Assembly: GCA_964514305.1 (NCBI GenBank)
Contig: CAZEQD010000007.1
Coordinates: 1-61,685, forward strand
Reading direction: 5' to 3'
DNA from: CAZEQD01 sp964514305
GTDB lineage: Bacteria; Acidobacteriota; Aminicenantia; Aminicenantales; Aminicenantaceae
Length of the DNA stretch: 61,685 nt
Made by a program: the position numbers and the translations under genes
Notes under the pieces: generated by a model
Database searches by the model: none
What the model was told of the DNA's origin: nothing
The model's input: the letters and a program-made list of their open reading frames with translations, nothing else
Shown: positions 43,501-52,446 of the stretch, one piece after another
Layout: each line of letters opens with the position of its first letter
How positions within the stretch are numbered: the stretch's first letter is position 1

Positions 43501-44099
43501 AAAAAAAACGTTATGATTTTCTTCTTAAACAAAGACAAGACTTACAAGAATCAATAACGGCCACCAAAGAGGCCATAAAAAAAATCGACAGCCAAAGCAA
43601 GAGTCAATTTATGAAAGCCCTAGGCGAAATAAATAACAATTTTAAAGATATTTTCAGTCTTCTCTTTCAAGGGGGATCGGCCGAACTTAAACTTTCAGAT
43701 GAGCTTCACCCCTTGGAAAGCGGCATTGAAATTGTAGCCCAACCCCCTGGCAAAAAACTTCAAAACCTTTCTCTTCTTTCTGGAGGAGAAAAAAGTTTAA
43801 CCAGCCTGGCTTTCTTTTTTGCCCTTTTCCGCTACAAGCCAGCCCCCTTTTGTGTTCTTGATGAAGTGGATGCCTCTTTGGACGATGTAAACCTGCAAAG
43901 ATTTCTGAACTTGATGAAAAAAATCAAAGACCAGACTCAATTTATCATTATCACCCATAATTTCAAGACAATGGAAGTAGCTGATTATCTGTACGGGACA
44001 ACTATGGCTGAACCCAATATTACCACTATTTACTCGGTAAAAATTGACAAAAAAAAGGGGGCTAAACCTGATCAAGAGGCCCCACTTCCCTTTAAATAA
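40590..44099 (+). CDS. smc: chromosome segregation protein SMC
   Basis: A 1169-residue SMC ATPase. The N-terminal head has Walker A GPNGTGKSN (about 31-39). The first coiled coil runs about 170-500, the hinge about 505-660 (PGILAELIEADPKYVPLVD...; canonical Gly-rich turns are weak), and the second coiled coil about 670-1010. The C-terminal head has signature LSGGEKSLTSLAF and Walker B PFCVLDEVDASLDD. Length is normal. The ribosome site before ATG 40590 is weak. It is monocistronic between tRNA-Thr and an intrinsic terminator. scpA/scpB and ftsY are not in the window. Confidence 0.96.
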   Translation: MIIKKLELQGFKSFPTKTKILFHPGITAVIGPNGTGKSNIVDALLWVLGGKRLKTLRGERGSDLIFNGNTSKPPLSMADVNLYLIEGEEEAIISHRLFRSGESEYRLNGKLTRLKDIQDWLWKKAIGEKDYFVIEQGSIGLFLNSKPTDKRLLVEEAAGTAFYKDKKRQAENKLQSSSQNLTRLDDIIAEVAKIKNSLKRQAAAAIRYRKLRDEIRTLTSRYFRKRIGELEKSQKEACQNFDEFLRQENEILSKIKNDEKNLAEVRKEVWTLSKEVEDNQQKILALNSNLSHFEANQDQNKRKIEFLTEKQQKNSQNIAEISQELAQIEREIKETTNLLISLSQNLSQKKKALTLTSEKSQTLIQKKKSIQENVEKLRQEYFQALSASTEAKNEKITLDKELELIRRQQERIKSRLKKEIDQLHQKENSIKQKNEEIKLKKKQIRDCKIKLKNYQQQLEKILSSLQRLEAKIKDFNHKKDMQKKRLLLLEEIKKKEQDWEKSEELPQSPGILAELIEADPKYVPLVDIFWKNEVKAKLVKASQFLKILNQKKPKGLYLLLHPQGDLVSSETFHDPRIIGWLKARVQTRAKLKGPLARLQEAAIVKDLRKAVELWLEFPSLNYLTLEGDILLSSGLLKSGHLTKGILSLLHQIKNIKKSLALLEKKISPLDLKMKELIEQKQKIEKSREKVTSLLSELEKTAELKDSEIIQEKKAQEKIKDDISILNQELKRIIQDEKSFQEKLNSFSMKMKDMREREDSLKQSLESEEEKFKVHQAKNEEQQKTFFEFKSELEILQEKIKNFKQKSQGLKQRKNILQDKSSLLKQEIKITEEQKSNLKQETEILIHKIEVIEKDKKLLESRLSQAQANLKIKQQAQGEIEEKLETLRQKLEEIKEERIAWEIKKAERERDLINLEESCWQELKKSPQEIKNEIAQEEEEQSSLLEKLEEAKEKMQKLKAVNLMAEEEYLTQKKRYDFLLKQRQDLQESITATKEAIKKIDSQSKSQFMKALGEINNNFKDIFSLLFQGGSAELKLSDELHPLESGIEIVAQPPGKKLQNLSLLSGGEKSLTSLAFFFALFRYKPAPFCVLDEVDASLDDVNLQRFLNLMKKIKDQTQFIIITHNFKTMEVADYLYGTTMAEPNITTIYSVKIDKKKGAKPDQEAPLPFK

Positions 44100-44186
44100 A
44101 AAGATATTTAAAATTTTTTTATACTTGCGGCCCACTGGGAAAGTCGTTCCTACAGAAATCAGACCTATGTCCGCTCTAAATCCAAG

Positions 44187-44232
44187 AGGGCCTTGCCATT
44201 CCTCTGGCTATTAGGAAATAATGGCCCTTTTT
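44187..44232 (+). terminator. intrinsic terminator after smc
   Basis: AGGGCC (44187-44192) pairs with GGCCCT (44223-44228), extended by inner ATT/AAT and CCT/AGG pairs, and followed by a T tract (44228-44232). It lies 90 bases after the smc stop. The rest of 44100-44396 holds a decayed GC-rich dispersed repeat (44127-44155). Confidence 0.55.
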
Positions 44233-44396
44233 AATTAAGAAAAACATTGATTCTTTTCTTAATAATTGAAAAAATATGAAACTGATGTCTTTCTTTACTC
44301 TAAAGAGGCCAATTTCTGATAATAAAACTCAATCTATATCTCTAGTCAGAGTTAGATTGCTTTCTAACAAATAAATAATAAATAAAGGAGGAGCTT

Positions 44397-45878
44397 ATGT
44401 CGAGTTATCTCTATATAATCCTTCTTTACCTTCTTGTTCTTACTGGCCTTAATTTCCTTCGGGCCAAGCGGGTAAAAAGCCAAGAAGATTTTATGGTCGC
44501 TGGCCGCTCCCTTAAAACATCAGTTATGGTTTTTACTCTAATTTGTACCTGGATTGGTTCGGGAACTTTCATTGCTGGAGCTGAATTTGCGGCTAAGGCT
44601 GGTTTTTCTGCTTTATGGCTGGCAGCCGGAGCCTGGGTCGGCATTATCTTTATCTATTTTCTGGCTGCTAAGATAAGAACTTTTGGTCAGTATACTATTG
44701 GCGATATTCTTGAAGAGCGGTATGGACCTGCTGCCCGCATTTTTGGAGCGATTGCTCTCATCATTTCCTTTATTGTAATTGTCTCTTACCAGTTTGTAGC
44801 CGGAGGCTTTATTCTTAATGTAGTTACAGATGGAGCTATTCCTGATTCGGTAGGCACTACTATTGCGGCTGTTTTCGTTATTCTCTTTACGGCTTTAGGG
44901 GGAATGGTGGCTGTGGCTTACACAGATTTGCCCAACGGCATTATAATCGTTTTAGCCTGTTTGCTTTCTGTACCCTTTGTTTATCTGGCTGCAGGCGGTC
45001 TATCCCAGGCAACCCATGTCCTCAAGCCCGGATATTTTGCTGTGGTTAACGAACAATTTGGAGCCCATCCTGGGCTAAAGGTGGGAGGATATTTTCTCTC
45101 AACTATGCTTCTGTTGATGGGAGTCCAGAGTATGTATCAGAAATTTTACAGTGCCAAAACTCCCAAAGATGCTAAAAAAGCAGTCATCCTCTGGACAATT
45201 GGCACTGTGTTTGTAGAAACAGTGGTGGTGGTTATAGCTGTGTTTGCCTACAGCAAATTTCAAAATCAAATTGACCTCTCCATTCCTAAAGAAGGAGGCA
45301 AAGTGGTTTTGATGGCTGCTAAATATTTAGTGCCAGCTCCAGTAGGTATCCTTCTTCTTGGGGCGGCCTGTGCTGTGGTTATTTCCACCGGCATGAATTA
45401 TCTCCTTTCACCTTCGACTAACATCATGAGGGATATATATCAACGTTTCCTCAAACAAAATGCTTCCCAAAAATCGATGGTCGCTCTTCAAAAGGTTTTT
45501 GTGGTTATCCTGGGGGTTTTGGCTTTCCTCTTGGCTATGAGACTGACTTCAGTGCTGGAGACAGCTTACTTTGCTTATACAATTTACGGGGTAGCCTTAA
45601 CCCCGGCTCTTATCGCCGCCTTAGCCTGGAAAAGAGTTACCAAAGCAGGAGGGTTAGCCTCCATAATCTCAGGTGCAAGCGTCTGTATTTTTCTTAAAGT
45701 TATGGCTGAGGTCCTACCTCCAGCAAAAACTCCAGAGGGTGATCCCTGGGGAATTCCCCTAATTTACCCAGCTTTGATTATTTCCATAGCTTCCCTGATT
45801 ATTGTCAGTCTTCTAACTAAAAAACCTAAGCCTGAAGATCTGGAAAAGTTTTTCCCCAAAAAAAGCAATATTAAATAA
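44397..45878 (+). CDS. sodium:solute symporter (SSS family)
   Basis: A 493-residue integral membrane protein with about 13 helices, of the SSS/SLC5 family. It opens with YLYIILLYLLVLTGLNFLRAKRVKSQEDFMVAGRSL, the typical first helix and VAGR loop, then TWIGSGTFIAGAEFAAKAGFSALW, and later MNYLLSPSTNIMRDIY. The substrate cannot be read from sequence; family members carry proline, pantothenate, sugars or other organic ions with Na+. AAAGGAGGAG precedes the ATG. It is 32 bases before the deacetylase-like gene, so the two are probably one operon. Confidence 0.93.
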   Translation: MSSYLYIILLYLLVLTGLNFLRAKRVKSQEDFMVAGRSLKTSVMVFTLICTWIGSGTFIAGAEFAAKAGFSALWLAAGAWVGIIFIYFLAAKIRTFGQYTIGDILEERYGPAARIFGAIALIISFIVIVSYQFVAGGFILNVVTDGAIPDSVGTTIAAVFVILFTALGGMVAVAYTDLPNGIIIVLACLLSVPFVYLAAGGLSQATHVLKPGYFAVVNEQFGAHPGLKVGGYFLSTMLLLMGVQSMYQKFYSAKTPKDAKKAVILWTIGTVFVETVVVVIAVFAYSKFQNQIDLSIPKEGGKVVLMAAKYLVPAPVGILLLGAACAVVISTGMNYLLSPSTNIMRDIYQRFLKQNASQKSMVALQKVFVVILGVLAFLLAMRLTSVLETAYFAYTIYGVALTPALIAALAWKRVTKAGGLASIISGASVCIFLKVMAEVLPPAKTPEGDPWGIPLIYPALIISIASLIIVSLLTKKPKPEDLEKFFPKKSNIK

Positions 45879-45910
45879 CATGAATAACTTCTTCATTAGG
45901 AGAGTGGAAG

Positions 45911-46939
45911 ATGAAAACAGGAATTGTTAAAGACCAGCGCTACAAAGAGCACAATATGGGAGCTTTCCATGTGGAAAGTCCCCAGCGCCTTGAAGTCATC
46001 TACCGCATGATAGAAGAAGAAATTTCTTTCCCTTATCAGGAAATAAAACCACGGCTGGCTCAAGAAGAAGAGATAACTATGATTCATTCCCCTTCTTACC
46101 TCAATTACATCAAAAACACTTCTGGTAAACAACGGGTTATTCTTGATCCAGATACATCGACTTCAGCCCGTTCTTATGAAGTAGCTCTATTAGCTGTGGG
46201 TGGCTTATTAAAGGCAGCTGACCTAATTATGGCCGCAGAAATCCAAAATGGTTTCGCCTTAATCAGACCTCCTGGTCACCATGCTGAAGCTTCGAGAGCT
46301 ATGGGTTTTTGTCTTTTCAACAATATAGCCATCGCTGCTCAATACTTGAGAAAAAAACATAAACTCAATCGGATTCTGATTGTTGACTGGGACCTTCATC
46401 ACGGCAACGGTAGCCAACACTCATTCTATGAAAGGAACGATGTCCTTTATTTTTCCACTCATCAATATCCTCATTATCCAGGCACTGGTTACTGGGATGA
46501 AATAGGTAAAAATTCAGGCGAAGGCTATACTGTTAATGCTCCTCTCTCCCCAGGAAAAACAGATGAAGATTATTTATTCATATTTCGCCATCTCTTAAGG
46601 CCTATAGCCTCAGTTTACAAGCCTCAATTCATTCTGGTCTCAGCCGGCTTTGATATCCACCAAAACGATCCCTTAGGAGGAATGAGGATCAGCAACCAAG
46701 GTTTTGGAGCTTTAACTTTAGAACTTCTCCACTTAGCCCATCAATTGTGTCAGGATAGAATTTTATTTACCTTGGAAGGCGGTTATGACCTGCAGGGTCT
46801 GAAAGAAGGAGTAAAACAAGTCTTGCTCTGTCTTGGCGGCCAGCAAAAAGAGACAGAAATAAAAGCTTCTGCTGGTCCCCTGACTAAAAATGAAATTGCT
46901 CCTGTTTTTGATATCCAAAAAAAGTACTGGCCTCTTTGA
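45911..46939 (+). CDS. histone deacetylase family hydrolase (AcuC/HDAC-like)
   Basis: A 342-residue arginase/deacetylase-fold zinc amidohydrolase. Conserved parts: RPPGHHAEASRAMGFCLFNNIAIAA (tandem His), DWDLHHGNGSQHSF (zinc Asp and His), STHQYPHYPGTG, SAGFDIHQNDPLGG (zinc Asp) and LEGGYDL. The active-site residues are complete. Bacterial members deacetylate acetyl-CoA synthetase, polyamines or other amides. Position after a Na+ symporter is compatible with use of an imported acetylated compound (inference). Confidence 0.93.
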   Translation: MKTGIVKDQRYKEHNMGAFHVESPQRLEVIYRMIEEEISFPYQEIKPRLAQEEEITMIHSPSYLNYIKNTSGKQRVILDPDTSTSARSYEVALLAVGGLLKAADLIMAAEIQNGFALIRPPGHHAEASRAMGFCLFNNIAIAAQYLRKKHKLNRILIVDWDLHHGNGSQHSFYERNDVLYFSTHQYPHYPGTGYWDEIGKNSGEGYTVNAPLSPGKTDEDYLFIFRHLLRPIASVYKPQFILVSAGFDIHQNDPLGGMRISNQGFGALTLELLHLAHQLCQDRILFTLEGGYDLQGLKEGVKQVLLCLGGQQKETEIKASAGPLTKNEIAPVFDIQKKYWPL

Positions 46940-47018
46940 TTCGTCCTCTCTGAAGACAGTCGTCATCTTTAAAGGACATAATTCTTTTCAAAGCCTTTAA
47001 TCCTTTAGGGTTGAAAAC

Positions 47019-47033
47019 TGGCATACTATTTGC
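47019..47033 (+). promoter_or_regulatory. sigma-54-type promoter (-24/-12)
   Basis: TGGCATACTATTTGCA. GG at 47020-47021 and GC at 47032-47033 are separated by exactly 10 bases, matching the TGGCAC-N5-TTGCA consensus closely. Transcription would start near 47045, leaving a leader of about 20 bases with AGAGG before the ATG at 47066. No bacterial enhancer-binding protein gene is nearby. Confidence 0.6.
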
Positions 47034-47065
47034 ATTCTTGATTTATGGATAAAGAGGAAAATAAG

Positions 47066-48721
47066 ATGAGAAAATTCGCAGGAATATTAACAGCTCTCCT
47101 AGTTCTGTCTTTTCTTCTCTTATCGGCAGAAGAATCCAGCTATACAAATTATTCCTTTGCCCGTTTGAGCTATATTACTGGAGAGATATTTATTCAAAGA
47201 GCAGCCGAACTTGCCTATGAACCAGGTGAAGTCAATATGCCTATTACTGAAGGCGATCGTTTGGGAACAACCGAAGGCAGAGGTGAAATCTATTTGGGGC
47301 GGGGCAACTACCTCCGCTTAGATCATAATACTAAAATAGATTTCTTGAAGCTGCCTGATAAAAATAATGATTTAACTCAAGTTCAACTTTGGTCTGGCAA
47401 TATATATCTCAGTTTAAAGACTTTAACCAAGGAGAAAAGCCTTCAAGTTCACACTCCTGATGTCTCTATTTATTTTTTAACTGAAGGTCTTTATAGAATC
47501 GACGTCCGGGAAAATAGAGAGACAGAAATATTTGTTTTTAACGGTCTGGTTGAAACCGCTGGAGAGACGGGCTCAGTTTTGATAAAAACCGCTCAGAGGC
47601 TTGAAGCTACAGCTGGCCGTTTCAGCTCCATGCCATCCAAATTCGCAGCTGTAGCTGAAGATAGTTTTGACCGCTGGAGCGAAGCCCGCGATTTACAAAT
47701 CCGCCAGCGAATAGCTAAACACTACTTGCCTCAAGAACTTGAAGATTTTCAATATGAATTGGATACTTACGGTGATTGGGCCTATGTTCCTCCTTATGGC
47801 TATGTCTGGGTTCCAGGCGGAATTGATCCTTGCTGGCGACCTTATTATAATGGACGCTGGATATGGCTTCCTTTATCTGGCTGGACCTGGCTTCCTCATG
47901 AACCTTGGGGTTGGGTTACCTTTCATTTTGGACGCTGGCACTGGAGCATTGGCCTTGGTTGGTATTGGATACCGACAACTATCTGGGGTCCCGCCTGGGT
48001 TAGTTGGTATTGGGGATATGACTATTTAGGCTGGGTTCCTCTCAGCTATTATAATTATCCAGCGGTTATAATTAATAACGTCTTCTATCCAAGATACAAC
48101 GGAAATTTCTATGCCTCCAATTCCAGAATCCTGACCGTTATTCACCGGAATCAGCTACAAGCACCTAATGTGGCCAAAGTAGCCCTTTCTTCAGAGTCTT
48201 TAAAAAATGTGGGAAAAATAAAGCTGACTACTGCCTCTCCCCCTATAAAGCCAGCTCAAGGGAAAGTAACCCTGGAGAAAATGGGCGGGAATAAAATTTT
48301 TATTAAGAAAAAGGAAATCCCTTCTCCCCTTTTCCAAAATAGAACATCAACTCAGTTTAAAGGAATAAGGACAAGATCTTCTATTACCCCTGTTACTAAG
48401 GAAAATTCACTCTCAAGAAGAGGAACGTATTCGCCCAGAAAAATAATGAAAAGCAGCATTGGTTATCCCTCCTCTCCAGAAATTAGCTTAGAGAAATATT
48501 TAAAAACAAGAAAATCAGAATCTCCTCTAAGCCGTATTTACCGCTATCTAACTGGCAGTAGAAAATATATAAAAGGCTCTTATCCGATCAAACCTTCCTC
48601 ACACGGATTTACTTCCAAAAGCACCATCTCCAGAAATTCTTCTTCCTCGGCCCGCCTCAAGAAATCATCTTCGGCCAAGCACACTTCTTCCGGCTCAAAC
48701 AAGACTAAAAAAAAGAAATAA
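47066..48721 (+). CDS. secreted FecR-domain / DUF6600-like Trp-rich protein
   Basis: A 551-residue secreted protein with signal peptide MRKFAGILTALLVLSFLLLSA. A FecR-like beta domain (about 25-190: YITGEIFIQRA..., EGDRLGTTEGRGEIYLGRGNYLRLDHNTKI) is followed by a Trp/Tyr-rich repeat region (about 225-340) with WAYVPPYGYVWVPGG, WIWLPLSGWTWLPHEPWGWVTFHFGRW and WVPLSYYNYPAV, as in DUF6600 proteins. The tail (about 400-551) is basic and Ser-rich. The start at 47066 is preferred over 47045 because it has AGAGG and the sigma-54-type site would start transcription at about 47045. Role unknown; probably cell-envelope associated. Confidence 0.85.
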   Translation: MRKFAGILTALLVLSFLLLSAEESSYTNYSFARLSYITGEIFIQRAAELAYEPGEVNMPITEGDRLGTTEGRGEIYLGRGNYLRLDHNTKIDFLKLPDKNNDLTQVQLWSGNIYLSLKTLTKEKSLQVHTPDVSIYFLTEGLYRIDVRENRETEIFVFNGLVETAGETGSVLIKTAQRLEATAGRFSSMPSKFAAVAEDSFDRWSEARDLQIRQRIAKHYLPQELEDFQYELDTYGDWAYVPPYGYVWVPGGIDPCWRPYYNGRWIWLPLSGWTWLPHEPWGWVTFHFGRWHWSIGLGWYWIPTTIWGPAWVSWYWGYDYLGWVPLSYYNYPAVIINNVFYPRYNGNFYASNSRILTVIHRNQLQAPNVAKVALSSESLKNVGKIKLTTASPPIKPAQGKVTLEKMGGNKIFIKKKEIPSPLFQNRTSTQFKGIRTRSSITPVTKENSLSRRGTYSPRKIMKSSIGYPSSPEISLEKYLKTRKSESPLSRIYRYLTGSRKYIKGSYPIKPSSHGFTSKSTISRNSSSSARLKKSSSAKHTSSGSNKTKKKK

Positions 48722-48731
48722 GAAAAGGTTA

Positions 48732-48756
48732 TTGAGCTATTGGGCTCAACTTTTTA
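48732..48756 (+). terminator. intrinsic terminator
   Basis: TTGAGC (48732-48737) pairs with GCTCAA (48744-48749), loop TATTGG, followed by CTTTTTAT. It lies 10 bases after the stop of the FecR/DUF6600-like gene. Confidence 0.65.
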
Positions 48757-48780
48757 TATAGAGGTCCTCCTTCAATTTTA

Positions 48781-48808
48781 CTAAGGCTCATTCAAGAATG
48801 GGCCTTAG
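48781..48808. terminator. second hairpin between convergent genes
   Basis: CTAAGGCTCATT (48781-48792) pairs with AATGGGCCTTAG (48797-48808), 12 bp with one G-T pair and loop CAAG. No clear T tract on either side. It could be a backup terminator or an mRNA-end stabiliser for either convergent gene. Confidence 0.45.
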
Positions 48809-48887
48809 TCTAGTCAATCAAAGAAATTAAGGTTTTTAACGCAACCTCTTTTTATGGTTTGCTCTTTGGGCTTTACATCTTTAAATT

Positions 48888-51308
48888 CTATTCTTTTTTC
48901 TTAAGAACAGAATAATAATCGAGTGTTTTTAGATGATCTTCATAAGAACAAAACCTGACCGGTTCTGTTCCGGGCAAAAAAGTCTCTTTTAAAGTAAAAA
49001 TACAAATTGGAGTGGCCAGCAGGCCTGTTTTTCGATCTATTTCGACAAAAGAAAGATTGGGAGGCACTTCAAATTCTTCTCTAACAAAATCATCCCCTTT
49101 TTCCTCTGCCTCTTTTTTCTCTTCTTCGATTACTTTCTGAAAAAATTCTGTCCAGATAGGCAAAGCTGCAACCATGCCTGATTGCCTTTCCCCGATTGAG
49201 ACTTTTTCATCATGTCCCACCCATACCCCTGCACAAAGAGAAGGAGAAAATCCTATAAACCAAGCATCCGTGTAATCATTAGTAGTTCCTGTCTTACCGG
49301 CCAAGGCTTTATCTTTCTCCAAAAAAGCTGCTGGCCAGGCTGTCCCTCTCTCGATTACGCCTTCCATCATATAAGTCATCATGTAAGCAACTTGAGGAGA
49401 AATCACTTCTTCTGATTCAACTTTGGTTTCTTCCAAAATATTGCCTTCTTTGTCTTCAATGCGGGTTATAAAATAGGGATTGATGCGGACTCCTTTGTTG
49501 GCAAAAGCAGTATAAGCTGAAACAAGCTCAATCATTTTGACATCTGGTGCTCCCAGAGCTAAAGAAAGATAGGGGTAAATAGGGGTAGTCAGACCAAACT
49601 TGCGGCAGTAATCAACTCCCGTTTGAGGCGAAATAAAATCCAGAAGCTTGACAGTAACTATGTTTCTTGATTCTTCAAGACCCTGGCGGAGAGTGACAGC
49701 TCCTTTAAATTTCTGGTCATAATTAGGAGGAGCATAAACCTCACCACTCCATTTGTCTGGGAATTCAGTTGGTTCATCAATAATAATGCTGGCTGGCGTA
49801 AATCCATTTTCCAGAGCGGCTGTGTATATCATGGGCTTGATGGCCGAACCCGCTTGTCTCAAAGCCTGGGTGGCCCTGTTCCATTTGCTTCTTTTAAAAG
49901 AATAACCACCGACCATAGCCTTTATCTGACCTGTTTGAGGCTCAATGGCCAGAAAGGCACCTTCCAGCTTCGGCTCCTGATCCAGAGAAGCCAGAATTTC
50001 ATGACTCTCGTTGTCTATTTTTTTGATTTTAACCTGAATTATGTCTCCCCTTTTTATAAGTCTTTTCAGATTTCTGGTCTTAGTCCAGCCAATATCCGAG
50101 TTGGTAATTTTCCCTTTATAATCCTTAATCTTGAGGGTAGCTTCTCGGCTGCTGGCCTCCAAAACAACAGCTTCTACAATTTGTCCTTCTTGAAAAGTAG
50201 GCTTCAGCCAACTTGAGCAAAAATTGCTCTTTAAATTCTCAAGATCCTCAATTCCCTCTTCCAGCAAATTCCTTTTGTCATGCCTCCAGCCCTGTCTTTT
50301 ATCTAATCTTCTTAAACCATTCTTCAATGATTCCTCTGCATATTTTTGGAGATTAGTATCCAAAGTGGTATAAACCTTTAAGCCTTCCCTGTAAAGAGCT
50401 TCAGAGCCATATTGTTCTTCTAAATATTTTCGGACCTCTTCTTTAAAGTAAGCAGCAAATTCAGAATCACTTCTATTTAGAGGCAGGACATTAAGCGGCT
50501 GAGCCTTGGCTCGTTTGGCTTCCTCAGGCGTAATATAGCCTTCCTCTAACATACGGTTAAGTACATGATTGCGGCGGCGGAGCATTAGTTTTGAATTTTT
50601 ATAAGGTGAATAAATAGAGGGACCTCTTAAAATCCCAACAATCATAGCCGATTCTTCTAAATTCAATTCAGAAGCCTTTTTGCCGAAGTACAGTTGGGCG
50701 GCAGCCTCCACGCCATAAGCTCCGTGGCCCAAGTTAAACTGATTACAATACATGGTCAGGATTTCTTTTTTAGAATATTTATTCTCAATTTGAAGGGCCA
50801 GTAAGGCTTCTTTCAATTTCCGCCTTATTGTCTGTTTACGGTGAAGAAAAAGCTCCCGTGCTAACTGCTGGCTGATGGTACTGCCCCCCTGAAGCCGAGC
50901 TGACCTTCCCAGCAGTTTTAACCTAATATCCTCTTTCAAAGCTCTTAGAACACCTCGGAAATCAATGCCGTGATGGTTATAAAAATTAGGATCTTCAGTG
51001 GCGATAATGGCTTTCTTTAAAATATCAGGTATTTCATCATAAGAAATCTCAATCCTTTTTTCTATAGCAAACTCGCCGATCACCTGTCCATCAGCCGAAT
51101 AAAGATAAGTAATAATACTGGGTTTAAATTCCTCAAGTTCAGAAATAGAAGGCAAATTACGAACTATGGCCATATAAGCACCAACAAGGCTACCCAAGAG
51201 AGAGACAGCCACAAAAATAACAATCAACAAGAGCGATTTAAATAATTTCTTACCTGTGGGCTTCTTGAACTTTTTGATTTTGACTAACAGTTTTTTCTTA
51301 ATGGCCAT
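48888..51308 (-). CDS. class A penicillin-binding protein (PBP1A-type)
   Basis: A bifunctional peptidoglycan glycosyltransferase/transpeptidase of about 806 residues. A basic N-terminus and one membrane helix (about 28-50) are followed by the glycosyltransferase domain with ATEDPNFYNHHGID and QGGSTISQQLARELFLHRKQT. An OB-like insert follows, then the transpeptidase domain with S488 in SAIKP and KTGTTNDYTDAWFIG. Together they polymerise and cross-link murein at the inner membrane. The start is uncertain: ATG at 51308 or TTG at 51326, neither with a strong ribosome site. Monocistronic. Confidence 0.95.
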   Translation of the reverse strand: MAIKKKLLVKIKKFKKPTGKKLFKSLLLIVIFVAVSLLGSLVGAYMAIVRNLPSISELEEFKPSIITYLYSADGQVIGEFAIEKRIEISYDEIPDILKKAIIATEDPNFYNHHGIDFRGVLRALKEDIRLKLLGRSARLQGGSTISQQLARELFLHRKQTIRRKLKEALLALQIENKYSKKEILTMYCNQFNLGHGAYGVEAAAQLYFGKKASELNLEESAMIVGILRGPSIYSPYKNSKLMLRRRNHVLNRMLEEGYITPEEAKRAKAQPLNVLPLNRSDSEFAAYFKEEVRKYLEEQYGSEALYREGLKVYTTLDTNLQKYAEESLKNGLRRLDKRQGWRHDKRNLLEEGIEDLENLKSNFCSSWLKPTFQEGQIVEAVVLEASSREATLKIKDYKGKITNSDIGWTKTRNLKRLIKRGDIIQVKIKKIDNESHEILASLDQEPKLEGAFLAIEPQTGQIKAMVGGYSFKRSKWNRATQALRQAGSAIKPMIYTAALENGFTPASIIIDEPTEFPDKWSGEVYAPPNYDQKFKGAVTLRQGLEESRNIVTVKLLDFISPQTGVDYCRKFGLTTPIYPYLSLALGAPDVKMIELVSAYTAFANKGVRINPYFITRIEDKEGNILEETKVESEEVISPQVAYMMTYMMEGVIERGTAWPAAFLEKDKALAGKTGTTNDYTDAWFIGFSPSLCAGVWVGHDEKVSIGERQSGMVAALPIWTEFFQKVIEEEKKEAEEKGDDFVREEFEVPPNLSFVEIDRKTGLLATPICIFTLKETFLPGTEPVRFCSYEDHLKTLDYYSVLKKKE

Positions 51309-51438
51309 AGACACAGAATATAGCAAAATTAAAAATTAATGGCTAGACTTGAGATCAAGGCTATGAAAAACACAGAACCTGACGGTCCGCTGAAGACAGC
51401 AAATCCTACAATTTAATTCACTCCTCACTCCTTACTCT

Positions 51439-52065
51439 TCATTCTTCACTTAAATGGACCTGGGCTAGATAATCAAACACGATTTTTTCAATATCTCCAC
51501 TTATTTCCTCTTGAGTTTTTTCTCCATTAAGATGGATGATGTTTTCCCCTTTCAGGCTTTTAAATATCTCTCTAACTTTAACCAGATATTCTTCCCTTTC
51601 AAAGAGTTTATCTTTCTTTTTTCTGTTTTCAATCCGCTTCAGACCTTTTCCCGCTGCTACATCAAGAATAAAAACCAAATCGGGTCTAACAGCGAATTCC
51701 TCATTTAAAGCTCGAATCCAATCAGGATCAAGACCTTTGGCTCCTTGATAGGCGATGGTTGAAAAATAATACCTGTCTAGAATTATAATCTTTTTCTTGG
51801 CCAGAGTTGGCTTTAAATTTTTCTCTACATTTTCTCTTCTATCTTTTTGAAACAATTCCAGTTCTTGCTGAGGAGAAAGCGAATCCGGAAATTTGGCTTT
51901 CTCTTTAATTAAGCAGCCCCATTTTCCTCGAGAAGGTTCTTGAAAATAAACAACTTCATATCCTTTTTGCTGGAGCTTTTCCTCCAGGATTTTGGCCTGA
52001 GTCGTTTTTCCAGCCCCATCTATTCCTTCAAGTACAATTAAAATTCCTTTTTTTAATTTCTTCAT
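51439..52065 (-). CDS. tmk: thymidylate kinase
   Basis: Phosphorylates dTMP to dTDP in the cytoplasm. The 208-residue protein has the P-loop EGIDGAGKTTQA (about 14-25), the DRYYFSTIAYQGAKGLD motif near 96-112 and an FILDVAAGKGLKRI segment before a lysine-rich lid. Length is typical. Heptamer-like and GC-rich repeats lie right after its 3' end (51380-51450). It is about 110 bases upstream of the PBP gene on the same strand. Confidence 0.95.
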   Translation of the reverse strand: MKKLKKGILIVLEGIDGAGKTTQAKILEEKLQQKGYEVVYFQEPSRGKWGCLIKEKAKFPDSLSPQQELELFQKDRRENVEKNLKPTLAKKKIIILDRYYFSTIAYQGAKGLDPDWIRALNEEFAVRPDLVFILDVAAGKGLKRIENRKKKDKLFEREEYLVKVREIFKSLKGENIIHLNGEKTQEEISGDIEKIVFDYLAQVHLSEE

Positions 52066-52446
52066 TCTTAAATTATCTTTTTTTAGAGGCTAACACCAAT
52101 ATATGAAATCTAAATCTCAGAGTAAAGAACAAAAAAAAATTATAAACATGCAACTTCTGCCTTAATTTTTAGTTTATTATATGTAGATTAATTTCCATTT
52201 GCCAAGCTAAAAAGAGTTAAATATAGCGAAGTAATGAAGCCGCGATTGTAGTCAATCAAACGCTCGTAGCTGTAGTTGGAAGGGTGTACAAATTCAGATA
52301 GGAACAGGTTTTTTTAAAGAAATCTTCCTTTTCTATTGATAAAAATGTAAATAGAAATACTTTCTCCTAATAGATATAGATTGGAGGCGAATTGAATTTT
52401 CCTAATATCTATGGTAATTTAATAGCTAAATTCAAGGAGGATAAAA
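52066..52446. other. 381-nt divergent spacer between tmk and htrA
   Basis: AT-rich, no gene supported. It must contain promoters for both divergent genes, but no hexamer pair is convincing. AAGGAGG (52433-52439) is the htrA ribosome site. No shared repeat is seen. Confidence 0.5.
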
